A stretch of 64,000 bases of DNA from Massilia sp. H-1 (GTDB taxonomy: Bacteria > Pseudomonadota > Gammaproteobacteria > Burkholderiales > Burkholderiaceae_D): NCBI GenBank assembly GCA_024703915.1, contig CP087969.1, positions 2,108,001 to 2,172,000 on the forward strand, read 5' to 3'. Under the pieces are notes generated by a model. It saw only the letters and a list, made by a program, of their open reading frames with translations. It ran no database searches and was not told the DNA's origin. Of the stretch, positions 52,818-62,901 are shown piece after piece (the stretch's first letter is position 1; every line of letters begins with the position of its first letter). The translations under genes were made by a program, and so were the position numbers.

Positions 52818-54119
52818 TTAGCGCTGCTGGTACAGCCCCGCGTACTTCAGACCGAAATACAAGATGAAGGTGTAGCAGGCGGCTAAGCACCAGGAAGGAC
52901 AGTTGCAGGCCGACGGTATCGGCCAGGAAGCCCTGCAGGAACGGTACCAGCGCGCCGCCCACGATGGCCATGCACAGGATGCCCGAGCCCTGGCCGGTCA
53001 GGTCGCCCAGCTTGTGCAGCGCCATGCTGAAGATGGTCGGGAACATGATCGAGTTGCACAGTCCAACCAGCAGGATGGACCACATCGCCAGCGCACCGCT
53101 GCCGAAAATGGCGACCAGGATCAGCGCGATCGAACAGGCGGCATTGAAGGCCAGCGCCTTGCCCGGACTGACATAGCGCATGACAGCGAAACCGATGAAG
53201 CGGCCCACCATCGCGCCGCCCCAGTAGAAGCTGACATACGAGGCGGCCTGCGCATGACTGAGGCCGAACGATCGACGGCTCGCCCATGAAATTGATCAGG
53301 AAGCTGCCGATACTGACTTCACCGCCCACGTACAGGAAGATGCCGATCGCGCCCAGCACCAGATGGCGGTGCGACAGCGCCGAACCCTTGGCCACGGCCA
53401 CGCTGCTTACTACCGCTCGGCGTGGGTGATCTTCGGCAGGCGTGCCAGCGCGAACAGCACGGCCAGCGCCAGCAGGGCTGCGGCCAGTGCCAGGTAAGGC
53501 CCTTGCACCATCGCCGCTTCCTTGGCCCGGTAGGCAAGCTGCTCGGCTTCCGGCAGCGCCTTGACTTCCAGCCGCACCGAGCACCACGCCGCCCAGGATC
53601 AGCATGCCGCCCAGGGTGGGCGCGACCGTCGTGCCGAGCGAATTGAATGCCTGCGTGAGCGTCAGCTAGCTCGACGCGGTCTGCGGGTCGCCCAGTTCGG
53701 TCACATAGGGATTGGCGGCGACCTGCAAGATGGTGATCCCGGAGGCGAGCACGAAGAAGGCCAGCAGGAACACGCCATAGCCCGAGGTGGCGGCCGGGTA
53801 GAACAGCGCGCAGCCGCTGGCGGCGATCATCAGGCCCGTGACGGCGCCCTTCTGGTAGCCGATGCGCTTGATCAGCATCCCGGCCTAAGCAGCGACACCA
53901 CGAAGTAGGCGCCGAAGAAGCAGAACTGCACCAGCATCGCCTGCACATAGGTGAGCGTGTAGACCGACTTGAGGTGCGGGATCAGCACGTCGTTGAGGGA
54001 GGTCAGCAGCCCCCACATGAAGAACAGCATGGTGACAATGACGAGCGGCCCCGTATGTGCCCTGGCTGGATGCGGCCGCCGTACTGCAGCAGCGCGCCCG
54101 GTTGCGTGATGGTTTCCAT
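52818..54119 (-). CDS. Sugar MFS transporter (FucP / glucose-galactose type)
   Basis: About 433 residues. Start [20 protein letters not shown] at 54119, then [20 protein letters not shown] with the N-terminal FFMWG...N motif of the FucP group, [54 protein letters not shown], and in the second half [40 protein letters not shown] and [19 protein letters not shown]. The AANPY and TIFSMAL motifs support sugar/H+ symport. Breaks at 53885, 53667, 53580, 53405, 53265 and 52885. It follows glk, so the imported or released glucose can be phosphorylated at once. Confidence 0.88.
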
Positions 54120-54145
54120 TTTGTTGTCGTCTCCTGGTGAAATGG

Positions 54146-55129
54146 TTAGTGCCGGTGCGCGGGCTGTTCGGACAAGATGGCCGAGACGCCCAGGAATGCC
54201 GGATATTCTTCTGTGATCAGGAAAGTCGGGATGCGCGCCAGGTAGGATTGCAGCTAAGCCTTTCGATTCAAAGCGCGGAACGGCGACTGCGCGAACAGCG
54301 CGCCCAGGCGCGGCACGATGCCGCCGCCGATGTACATGCCGCCGGTCGCGCCCAGCGTGAGCGCCACATTGCTTACCCACGGAACCGAGCACGCCGCAGA
54401 ACAGGTCCACGGTGCGGATGCAGTCGGCGTCCAGGCCGTCGATCGCGCGCCGCGTGATCTCGGCCGCGCTCAGCACCTCGCCCGACAGCACGCGGTAAAT
54501 CAGTTCGATGCCGGGCCCGGACAGCAGCCGCTCGGCCGAGGCATGCCCATGTTCGCGCCACAGCTGGCGCAGGATCTCGACCTCGGTATCGTCGGTCGGC
54601 GCGAAGCTGGCGTGGCCGCCTTCGCTGGCCAGCGCCGCCCAGCGCCCCTCCACCGGCACGATGCCGGACACGCCAAGCCCGGTGCCGGGCCCGATCAGGC
54701 CGATGGTGCGCCCGGGCAGCTCGGTGCCGCCGCCGATGCGCGTGCGCTGCGACGGCCGCAGGTGCGGCAGCGCCATTGCCAGCGCCGTGAAGTCGTTCAC
54801 GACCAGCAGCGTGGCCAGGTCGAGCTCTTCGCGCAGCGCGGCGATCGAGAAGCTCCAGCTATGGTTGGTCATGCGGACCATGTCGCCATCGACCGGGTTG
54901 GCGATCGCGATGGCCGCGTCGCGCAAGTCGTGCGCGTAGGCAGCCATGGGCGTCGCTGGCCAGGTAGGCCGCGGCAGGCTGCGCCGATGCCGGGATAGGC
55001 GGCGCACGGCACCACGGAGACCGCTTCGAACTGGCGCGGCGCGGTCTCGATGGCGAAGCGCGCATTGGTGCCGCCGACATCGGCCAGCAGACGCGGGCCA
55101 TCGAAGCAACGGATCGGTTCCATGTTCAT
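54146..55129 (-). CDS. glk: Glucokinase
   Basis: About 327 residues. Phosphorylates glucose to glucose 6-phosphate with ATP. ATP-site phosphate 1 [52 protein letters not shown] with the catalytic Asp, [30 protein letters not shown], and [19 protein letters not shown]. Start at 55129 (MNMEPIRC) overlaps the GH3 stop by four bases; 55123 is also possible. Breaks at 54950, 54374 and 54254 (GCTAAGC). Middle gene of the GH3-glk-MFS operon. Confidence 0.94.
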
Positions 55130-57614
55130 TTCACCTCGCCGCACTGCACGGCGTCTTTCTCGAGCGCGGCGCCGCCCACGATCTGGATGTTGGCGAAAAG
55201 CGGCCGCGAAGGCGGCGTCGCTGGCCACCGCGAACGGCGCGTCGACCTGCGCGAAGTTCTCGCCGCGCGCGGCAAAGCAGGACAGTGCAATGCGCACCGT
55301 CTGCTTGCCCTTGCTTACCCAGGCGCTGGAAGACGGCGCTCGCGTCGAGCGTGGCGGCGCCCACCGAGACGGTCACTTTGCTAGGCGGCTGCGGCGCTGA
55401 CGATGGTGTCGAATTGCAGGGCGCCGTCGCGGGTCGCAAACGCGGGCAGCGCGGCCGGCTTGACGCCGCGCGCTTCGAGGCGCGCAGGGCCGGTCCAGGT
55501 CACGAGCTTGCCGTCCTGCTGGGTGTTGACCTGGGTGGTCTCGACCTTCACGCCCGGCAGGGTGGTGACGCCATTGACGTCCGCGCCCAGCGCCACGCGT
55601 TCGGTTCCGCTCACGACCGCCAGCGGCCAGGTGGCGCGGTCGGCCTGGTTGAATACCGGGTACATATTGGTGACGCCGCAGCCGCCGTCGGCATAGGCCG
55701 TATCGAGCTTGCCGACGCGCGCCTTGCTGCCATAGGACAGACCGTAGCCGTAGGCGAACAGCGGCGCGTAGTCCTTGCCATGCCGCATTGAGATCGGTCT
55801 GGCAGGCCGACTTCGGCCACGAGAACGAGAGCTTGCCGCGGAAGCCGTGCTTGCCCTTGAACAGAACGTCGGCCACGCCCTTGCCTTCGGTACCGGGCAG
55901 CCAGGCGGCGACAAAACTGTCGGACAGGTTCATCAGGTCGTTGGTGTACAGCGGCTAGGCCGGACACCAGCACCGTGATCACCGGCTTGCCCTTGCCCGC
56001 CACCGCCTGCAGCACGGCCAGGTCTTCCGGATGGCGGCCGCTGTGGCGCAGCGTGCCCGAAGGGCCGATGTCGCCGTCGCCCTCGGCATACGGGGTCTCG
56101 CCGATGACCGCGATCACGGCATCGAACCTGGCCACGTCCACGCCGCTGGCGTTGGCGCTGTAGTGCACATTGGCGGCACCGGCCGCCTGCTCGATTCCCT
56201 TGAGGATCGAATCGGCGTTGGGGAAGTCGCTGTTCTTGTTGTCGGTACCTTGCCAGGTCAGGGACCAGCCGCCGCTCTGGTTGGCGATGTTGTCCGCGCT
56301 TTTGCCGACCACCAGGATCTTTTTGCCCGGCGCCAGCGGCAGCGCGCCCGTATCGTTCTTGAGCAGGACCAGCGATTCGCGCACCGCCTGGCGCGCCAGG
56401 GCGCGCCTGCAGCGCCTGCGGCTGGCTAAACAAAGCTGGTGGCCGACGGCTTTTTGCCGAACAGATTGGCGCGCAGTTTCACGCGCACGATGCGCGCCAC
56501 GGCGTCGTCGATGCGCGCCATCGGGATCTGGCCCGCTTCGACCTGCTTGATGGTGTTGGCGATGAAGGCCTTCCAGTCGTCCGGCACCATGATCATGTCG
56601 ACCCCGGCGATGATCGCCTGCGGGCAGCTGGCGTTGCTGCAGCCCGGCACCTGGGCGATGCCGTTCCAGTCGGAGACGACAAAGCCGTCGAAGCCCATCT
56701 TGGTCTTGAGGACGTCGGTCAGCAGCGCTTTACTGCCGTGCATCTTGCCGTAGTCGGTGCCGCCCGCCACATCGTTCCAGCTGTTGAAGGACGCCATCAC
56801 GGTCTGCGCCCCCGCCGCCAGCGCGCTGTAATAGCCCTGGCCGTGGATGTTGATCATGTCGGCCGTGCTGGCCTTGTTCACGCCCTGGTCCTTGCCCTGG
56901 TCGGTGCCGCCGTCGCCGATGAAGTGCTTGGCGGTGGCGACCACGTTGCCCTCGCCGCGGAAGTTCCCCTGCAGGCCGCGCACGTAGGCGTCGCCGTAGG
57001 AACGGACCAGCGCCGGGTCTTCCGCGAAGCTCTCGTAGGTGCGGCCCCAGCGGTCGTCGCGCACCACCGCCAGGGTCGGCGCAGAAGACCCAGTTGATGC
57101 CGGTGGCGCGCACCGCCTGTCCGACCGCGGCGGCCATCTTGCCGACCAGCGCCTTGTCGCGCGGCGGGCCCAGGCCGATATTGTGCGGGAACAGGGTGGC
57201 GCCGTGCACATTGCCGTGGCCGTGCATGGCGTCGATGCCCCAGATCACGGGCACCTTGGTGGCCATGTCGGTGCTCATCGAGGCGTCGTAGAATTTGTCG
57301 GCCAGCGCCACCCATTCGGTAGGCGTGGCGTACTTGTTCCCGTTCGGCCAGCTGCCGCCGCCATTCAAGACCGAGCCGATATAGAACTCGCGCACCTGGT
57401 CGGGCGTGATGGTCTTGATTTCCGGCTGGGTCATTTGCCCGACCTTTTGCGCCAGCGTCATCGACGCGACGATCCTGGCGACCTGCGCTTCCAGCTTGGC
57501 GTCGGGCGCGACCGCGCTGCGCAAGTGGGGCCAGTCGGCCAGGGGCTTCGGTGCGGCGAAGGCGGCGCCGTGCAGCAGGACGGCAACGATAAGGCAGGTC
57601 GGTTTGATCATCAT
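55126..57614 (-). CDS. Glycoside hydrolase family 3 beta-glucosidase, exported
   Basis: About 829 residues. Signal peptide ([17 protein letters not shown]). GH3 N domain: [80 protein letters not shown] and the nucleophile Asp in [21 protein letters not shown] domain: [57 protein letters not shown] and [10 protein letters not shown]. The extra C-terminal ~170 residues ([20 protein letters not shown]) match the ExoP-like tail of exo-1,4-beta-glucosidases. Breaks include 57080, 56740, 56430, 56400, 55957, 55785, 55381, 55310 and 55213. Start may lie further up (57638). Confidence 0.92.
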
Positions 57615-57643
57615 AGGGGGACGAGGAAGTGGGTTCATCGAAA

Positions 57644-57661
57644 ATTGGAAGCGATTCCAAT
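57644..57661. promoter_or_regulatory. LacI-type operator before the GH3 gene
   Basis: ATTGGAAGCGATTCCAAT, a near-perfect 18-bp palindrome with a central CG. It lies 30 bases before the GH3 start. On the minus strand a TTGACA (plus 57693-57698) with a weak -10 lies just upstream, so a bound repressor would sit over the start of transcription. Same pattern as the site at 61601. Confidence 0.75.
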
Positions 57662-57698
57662 CAAGCTCGATATTGCGGCTGCGGCTTGCTTTTGTCAA

Positions 57699-58712
57699 TC
57701 AAAAATTGGGGTGGCGGGCCAGCGAGGCGCGTTCGGTGATGCTGATCGGGAAGTCGGCGCCCACGGCGCGTTCCAGCCCGTAGCAGCGGTTGAGCAGCGC
57801 GTTCAGGCTAGAGCCAGCGTGACGGCGCGCCAGGGCACGTGCACCGACGACAGGCGCGGCGCCGAATACTCGGTGCTCGGGGGTGTCGTCGTAGCCGAGC
57901 ACGGACACGTCGCGCGGAACCGACATGCCGACTTCGTGGAAGTAGGACAGCGCGCCCACCGCCATTTCATCGTTGGCGCAAAAGACGGCGCTGAACTGGT
58001 GGCCCGAGCGGACCAGCTCCTCGGCCGAGTTCCACCCGCCTTCGGGCGAGAAGTCGCTCTCGGCGACCCACATGGCGGCCGTGTCGATCCGGGCGCGCGC
58101 CATCTCGGCCATGAAGCGATGATCCGGTCCACGTTGTCGGGCAGCGTGCGCGGTCCGGCGATGACGGCGATGTTGCGGTGGCCCAGATCGAGCAGCGCGC
58201 GCAGCCAGCACCCCGCCTGCCGTGTGGTCGGCCGAGAAGCACTGGCCGGGGATGCTGGCGTGGGCATGATTGAGGATCACCAGGCGCGATTGCTTGGGAC
58301 CGAGGGCGGCGATGTCGGCGTCCTCCAGGTGATTGGTCATGGCGACCAGGCCGTCGCAGCCGCGCTCCATCAGAAATTCAATGCCTTCGATGGCTTGCTC
58401 GCGCGGGATTGCCCAGGCCGACCCCGAACGCGACCACCATGTGCAGGTGGCGGCGCGCAGCTCGGTGTCGATCAGCTGCAGGATGGGCGTGTAGAAGGTG
58501 CCCTTGAGGACGGGGATGTAGACGCCGATCATCTGGGACGATCCCGACAGCAGCGAGCGCGCCGCGTGCGAAGGGCGGAAGTCGAGTTCCTCGATCGCCT
58601 GGCGCACCTTTTCCAGGGTGGCGGGCGAGACCGAGCCCTTGCCGCTGACCACGCGCGATGCGGTGCCCAGTCCCACACCGGCCAGCCGCGCTACATCCTT
58701 GATGGTTGCCAT
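57699..58712 (-). CDS. LacI family transcriptional repressor
   Basis: About 338 residues. N-terminal HTH MATIKDVARLAGVGLGTASR with VVSGKGSVSPATLEKVRQAI and the hinge helix RPSHAARSLLSGSSQ. Ligand domain: MIGVYIPVLKGTFYTPILQL, IEGIEFLMERGCDGLVAMTN, LVILNHAHASIPGQCFSADH, DEMAVGALSYFHEVGMSVPR and DVSVLGYDDTPE. Breaks at 58425, 58210, 58120, 57880 and 57809. Last gene of the ABC unit and next to the GH3 unit; two matching operators (57644 and 61601) point to control of both. Effector likely a beta-glucoside or glucose. Confidence 0.92.
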   Translation of the reverse strand: MATIKDVARLAGVGLGTASRVVSGKGSVSPATLEKVRQAIEELDFRPSHAARSLLSGSSQMIGVYIPVLKGTFYTPILQLIDTELRAATCTWWSRSGSAWAIPREQAIEGIEFLMERGCDGLVAMTNHLEDADIAALGPKQSRLVILNHAHASIPGQCFSADHTAGGVLAARAARSGPPQHRRHRRTAHAARQRGPDHRFMAEMARARIDTAAMWVAESDFSPEGGWNSAEELVRSGHQFSAVFCANDEMAVGALSYFHEVGMSVPRDVSVLGYDDTPEHRVFGAAPVVGARALARRHAGSSLNALLNRCYGLERAVGADFPISITERASLARHPNF

Positions 58713-58729
58713 GAGATCCCCTATCGTGG

Positions 58730-59785
58730 TCAGGTGGCTGCGAGGCGCTGCTCGCTGGCCTTGTCGAACAGCGAGACGCGGCTGGCATCGACGGCAAAGC
58801 GGACCGTGTCGCCAAGGGTGAAGATGCGGGTGTCGTTGACGATCGCCGACAGCTTGCGCTCGCCGAGCGCGATCCACACGATCTGGTGGTTGCCCATCGG
58901 TTCGACCAGGGCCACGGTCCCTTCGAAGGGACCGTCCGCGGCCACGCTGATGTGCTCCGGACGGATGCCCAGCACGGCGCCGCAAGCGCTGCTTAGCCAA
59001 TGCGGTATCGAGCACCAGCGCGTGCGACGTGAAGCGGCCCATGCGGCATCGAGCTCGCCTTCGATCAGGTTCATCGACGGCGCCCCCAGGAAGCCGGCCA
59101 CGAACAGATTGGCGGGCCGCTCGTACACGTCGGACGGTGCGCCGATCTGCTGGATCACGCCAGCGCGCATGACGACGATGCGGGTGGCCAGCGTCATCGC
59201 CTCCACCTGGTCGTGGGTCACGTAGATCATGGTCGAACGCAGATTCTGGTGCAGCAGCTTGAGTTCGCGCCGCAGCTCGGCGCGCAGCTTGGCGTCCAGG
59301 TTGGAGAGCGGTTCGTCGAACAGGAACACGCCCGCCTCGCGCACCAGCGCGCCCCGATCGCCACGCGCTGGCGCTGCCCGCCCGACAACTGCGCCGGTTT
59401 GCGGTGCAGCAGCGTCCAGGTGCAGCATCTCGGCCGCGCCACGCCACGCGGCGCGGATTTCGGCTTTAGGAGTGCCCACGATGCGCAGGCCGAAGGACAT
59501 GTTTTTTTCCACCGTCATGGTCGGATACAGCGCGTACGACTGGAACACCATGCCGATTCCCCGTTCGCTGGGGTCGGCAAAGGTCAGGTCGGCGCCGCCG
59601 ATTTCGACGCTGCCGCCGCTCACGTCGATCAGGCCCGCGATGCTGTGCAGCAGAGTCGACTTGCCGCAGCCGGAAGGGCCGAGCAGGACCAGGAACTCGC
59701 CCTCCTCCACGGCCAGGTCGAGATCGCGGATGATCTCGTTCCCGCCAAGGGTGATGCACAGCTTGCGCAAACAGACATTCGACAT
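58730..59785 (-). CDS. Sugar ABC transporter ATPase (MalK/UgpC/MsmK type)
   Basis: About 352 residues. LCITLGGNEIIRDLDLAVEE, Walker A LLGPSGCGKSTLLHSIAGL, Q-loop GMVFQSYALYPTMTVEKNM, signature region around 59365 (broken; LSGGQRQRVAIG in one frame), Walker B VFLFDEPLSNLDAKLRAELR, switch MIYVTHDQVEAMTLATRIVV. The C-terminal regulatory OB domain (LGIRPEHISVAADGPFEGTV, EPMGNHQIVWIALGERKLSA) is typical of carbohydrate ATPases. Breaks near 59425, 59355, 59040 and 58993. The printed frame joins the permease upstream; the natural stop of the permease is 8 bases before this start. Confidence 0.93.
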   Translation of the reverse strand: MSNVCLRKLCITLGGNEIIRDLDLAVEEGEFLVLLGPSGCGKSTLLHSIAGLIDVSGGSVEIGGADLTFADPSERGIGMVFQSYALYPTMTVEKNMSFGLRIVGTPKAEIRAAWRGAAEMLHLDAAAPQTGAVVGRAAPARGDRGALVREAGVFLFDEPLSNLDAKLRAELRRELKLLHQNLRSTMIYVTHDQVEAMTLATRIVVMRAGVIQQIGAPSDVYERPANLFVAGFLGAPSMNLIEGELDAAWAASRRTRWCSIPHWLSSACGAVLGIRPEHISVAADGPFEGTVALVEPMGNHQIVWIALGERKLSAIVNDTRIFTLGDTVRFAVDASRVSLFDKASEQRLAAT

Positions 59786-59792
59786 GAGTTGC

Positions 59793-60665
59793 TTATCCTT
59801 TGACCGCGCTGTGGCGATACCGATACTGCGCACGAACCAGCGCCCGGAAATGAAGTAGATCGCCAGCGGAACCAGCGAGGTGAGTATGGTGGCGGCCATG
59901 TTGACGTTGTACTGGCGCGTGCCGGTGGTGGTGTTGATCACGTTGTTGAGCTGTACCGTCATCGGCAGGTTGTCGGTGTAGAAGAACACCAGGCCGAGGA
60001 TGTAGTCGTTCCACACGCCGGTGACCTGCATGATGGCCGCCACCACGATGATCGGCAGCGACATCGGCAGCATCACCTGCGCGAAAATGCGGAAGAAGCC
60101 GCCGCCGTCGATGCGGGCGGCCTGGAACAGTTCGTGCGGCACGGCCGCATAGTAATTGCGGAACAGGAGCGTCATGACCGGCATCGCGAACACCATGTGC
60201 ACCAGCACGATGCCCGGCAGGGAACCGAACAGGCCCACCCCGGCCAGCACCCGCACCAACGGATAGATCATCACCTGCACCGGAATGAAGGCGCCCACCA
60301 TCAGGATCCCGAACAGCAGCGCGGCGCCGCGCGGGCGCCAGAACGCGAGCGCGTAGCCGTTGACGGCGCCGATCAGGATCGGCAGGATCGTGCTGGGCAC
60401 CACGATGGCGACCGAATTCCAGAAGCCGCCCTTGATGCCCTCGCACGACAGGCCGGTGCAGGCGCCGCTCCAGGCTTCGCGCCAGGCGTCGAACGAGATG
60501 GCGAGCGGGAAGGCGAAGATGTTACCGGCGCGGATCTCGGCCATCGGCTTGAACGAGGTGGCCAGCATCACGTACAGCGGCAGCAGGAAGAACAGGGCCG
60601 CCGTCAGCAGGAAGGCGTAGATGCCGATGCGCGCTCGGCGAGCGCCATGCCGGACGGCGCTTCAT
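59793..60665 (-). CDS. Sugar ABC transporter permease (MalG-like)
   Basis: About 290 residues, six spans. RIGIYAFLLTAALFFLLPLY, VMLATSFKPMAEIRAGNIFA, NSVAIVVPSTILPILIGAVN, GYALAFWRPRGAALLFGILM, VHMVFAMPVMTLLFRNYYAA, and the EAA loop ELFQAARIDGGGFFRIFAQV, then IYFISGRWFVRS. Start near 60665 (MKRR) overlaps the stop of the first permease (ATGA). Breaks near 60640 and 59825; with the second fixed it ends in SAVKG, as is usual for this family. Confidence 0.9.
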
Positions 60666-61549
60666 GCCCGGCCCTTGCGGCTGCGCGTAGACATAGGGCG
60701 CCACCAGCGCCAGCACCGGCAGCAGCAGCACGATCGCTTGTCGGCCGAGGCCAGCGCGATATTGGCGCGCCCGAACAGGTGGTCCATGATGAACTTGGCT
60801 TAAGCACTTCGCTGGCGGTGCCGGGGCCGCCCTGGGTCATGGCGACGACCGCGTCGAACAGCTTGACGACGGCGGTGGTAAGCAGCAGCAGCACGGTGGC
60901 GATCGTCGGCCCGAGCATGGGCAGCACGATCGAGACATACACGCGCCAGGGCGGAATCCCGTCCAGTCGCGCCGCTTTCCAGATCTCGCCGTCGATGCCG
61001 CGCAGGCTTGGCCAGCATCAGCGCCATCACCAGGCCCGAGGCCTGCCAGACGGTGGCGATCACGATGGTATACATGACCAGGTCCTGGTCGACGATCCAG
61101 TCGAAGCGGAAGTCGGCAAAGCCCAGGTGCAGGGCCGCCTGTTCGATGCCGTTGCCGGGCGTGAGGATCCATTGCCAGACCAGGCCGGTGGCGACAAAAC
61201 TCATCGCATACGGATACAGGAACACGGTGCGCAGCACGCCTTCGCCGGTGACGTTCTGGTCGATGAACACGGCCAGCAGAAAGCCGATCACCAGGCAGGC
61301 CAGAATGAACAGGACGCCGTACAGGGCCAGGTTACTGAGCGAGAGCAGCCAGCGTTCGTTCTCGAACAGGCGGCCGTACTGGGCCAGGCCGACAAAGGTA
61401 TCGGAGGGGAAGCTGCGGGCGTTGGTGAGCGAAGTCTTGAAGGTCCACAGCACGGTGCCCAGATACCCGACGATCACCGTCAGCGCCATCGGCAGCAGCG
61501 CCGCGAACGGGATAACCTTGCGCATCGGGTGCGTCACAGCTCGGACCAT
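60662..61549 (-). CDS. Sugar ABC transporter permease (MalF-like)
   Basis: About 295 residues. MVRAVTHPMRKVIPFAALLP, MALTVIVGYLGTVLWTFKTS, LFENERWLLSLSNLALYGVL, FILACLVIGFLLAVFIDQNV, VFLYPYAMSFVATGLVWQWI, DQDLVMYTIVIATVWQASGL, EAA loop EIWKAARLDGIPPWRVYVSI and the last span near LLLPVLALVAPYVY. First gene of the ABC/LacI unit, start at 61549 with GGAGAGA upstream. Breaks at 61010, 60799 (GCTTAAGC) and 60740. No solute-binding protein gene lies next to it. Confidence 0.9.
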
Positions 61550-61600
61550 CGTCTCTCCTCGTAGGCGGATTCTGTAGTCCGCATGCGTGGAAGACGTTAA

Positions 61601-61616
61601 ATTGGAAACGTTCCCA
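61601..61616. promoter_or_regulatory. LacI-type operator before the ABC transporter genes
   Basis: ATTGGAAACGTTCCCA, the same left half and central CG as the operator at 57644, with a less perfect right half. It lies 12 bases downstream of a strong -10 on the minus strand, a position that blocks transcription. Confidence 0.72.
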
Positions 61617-61628
61617 CATCCTGCACGG

Positions 61629-61658
61629 AATATAGCACCCAACGATTTTGAGTGTCAA
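61629..61658 (-). promoter_or_regulatory. Sigma-70 promoter of the ABC transporter operon
   Basis: On the minus strand TTGACA (plus 61653-61658), 18-base spacer, TATATT (plus 61629-61634). The -35 is perfect and the -10 is five of six. Start of the first permease is about 75 bases downstream. Confidence 0.78.
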
Positions 61659-61732
61659 CGCATTTGCGGGGTGTGGGGCGGGGGCGCAGCCTGGGGCGTC
61701 AGAAGAATTCCATCTTTGCCCCGTAGGTGGGG

Positions 61733-61946
61733 CTAGACCGCCATGATGATGTCGAACCACAGCGGCTCGTCGTTGTAGTCGTTCGGGGCACGCTTGTTGG
61801 TGCTGCTGAGCACGCGGATCGACACGTGCATCGGTACCCCGTAGTTGGCAAGATAGGCAGCGGCGGCGCGTAGATACCATTTGTTGGACCAGCAGGCCCT
61901 TCTCAACCCGGTATGCCATCAACCGGTTTTTCCGCTCTTGAACCAT
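61733..61946 (-). CDS. Small hypothetical protein
   Basis: About 71 residues. MVQERKNRLMAYRVEKGLLV, QQMVSTRRR, then after a one-base shift near 61870 AAAYLANYGVPMHVSIRVLS, STNKRAPNDYNDEPLWFDII and MAV. A strong ribosome site GGAGG sits 6 bases before the ATG at 61946. The N-terminal basic helix followed by a beta-like tail is seen in small proteins of related genera; function unknown. Confidence 0.6.
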
Positions 61947-62043
61947 CAATTCCTCCAGTATCCCGCAATATACATCCCAATGGAAACTTTCACAATTGCT
62001 GCGGCGCAAGGCGATAGTGGGGGCTGACCAGCACGGAGACTTG

Positions 62044-62901
62044 TCATTGTTGCATTTGTTTTAATGCATGTTCCCGGGCTGCACGCAAGTCCGCCAGCGC
62101 CCTGGGATCGAGCGGAAACAGGCGGCCGCGCTTGCCGATGGTGCCGCCCTGATTGAGCACGGGCGCGAGCAGCCGGTCGGCCAGGGCCCAGCGTTCGCGC
62201 TCGAGCGCCAGCATGCCGCCCAGCACATGCTGGCCGAAATAAGTCTGATGGTTCCAGGTGCCGCACATGAGCGGGTCCTCGCTATGCCCTTCCATGTCCG
62301 AGACCCCGCCCAGCACCAGCTGCAGGGCCGCGTCCGGCTGGTCCAGCCATTCGCACCAGGGCACGATCTGCGACTGGGCCAGCAGCAGCACTTGCGCGAT
62401 GCACTGCTCGAGCCCCTCGCCGGACGGGCCGATCGGCCAGATATGGGGCGGGCTTTTCTTGTCGCGCTGGGGTTTGTAGATCGATTTGCGGATGTGGCAC
62501 TGCTCGGGCATCGGCTCGCGCTGGCCGCGGTGCCAGCGCACCGGATTGCCGGGGTCGCGCGGCGGCACGAACACGTAATAGCGGCCCACGTGCAGGGACG
62601 GCGAATGGGCGCTGGTCTGGGGCGAGCGGATGAACTGGATCTGGACCACGTCCACCCATTGGTCGGCGCGGCGCCACGCGGTCCCGTTCGAAAAGCGGCC
62701 GAAGCCGACCGGCTGCAGGAGCGGCTGCAAGCCTTCCACCAGGCCGGCGCACACTTCCTTGCGCATCTGGCGCAGCTCGGGCCCGGTCAATTCCTCGATC
62801 TCGGGCCCGGCAGGTCCCCCCGTTAGCAGGGACTGCAAGCGGTCAAGCAGGCTATGCATGAACGGACTGGGCGGAACGGGCGTGGTCGGGGGCGGATGCA
62901 T
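62044..62901 (-). CDS. Hypothetical protein, possibly DUF4304-like
   Basis: 285 residues, unbroken. A proline-rich start (MHPPPTTPVPPSPF; an alternative ATG lies at 62859, MHSLLDRLQSLL), then EELTGPELRQMRKEVCAGLV, LLQPVGFGRFSNGTAWRRAD and QWVDVVQIQFIRSPQTSAHS, a course like DUF4304 proteins. The C-terminal half (NHQTYFGQHVLGGMLALERE, RWALADRLLAPVLNQGGTIG) looks helical. Domain assignment is by eye and weak. It is transcribed away from the thiopeptide gene and need not belong to that cluster. Confidence 0.6.
   Translation of the reverse strand: MHPPPTTPVPPSPFMHSLLDRLQSLLTGGPAGPEIEELTGPELRQMRKEVCAGLVEGLQPLLQPVGFGRFSNGTAWRRADQWVDVVQIQFIRSPQTSAHSPSLHVGRYYVFVPPRDPGNPVRWHRGQREPMPEQCHIRKSIYKPQRDKKSPPHIWPIGPSGEGLEQCIAQVLLLAQSQIVPWCEWLDQPDAALQLVLGGVSDMEGHSEDPLMCGTWNHQTYFGQHVLGGMLALERERWALADRLLAPVLNQGGTIGKRGRLFPLDPRALADLRAAREHALKQMQQ

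Noticed and set aside
58730..60571. Natural fusion of sugar permease and ABC ATPase in one frame
   Set aside because: Correcting one base near 59825 gives the usual SAVKG end and stop at 59793, 8 bases before the ATPase start, as in related operons.
1..61000. Stop-codon recoding or programmed frameshifting as the cause of the TAAG/TAGC tracts
   Set aside because: The tracts occur in unrelated genes on both strands, without a common downstream structure, and change length by one or two bases; homopolymer losses occur as well.
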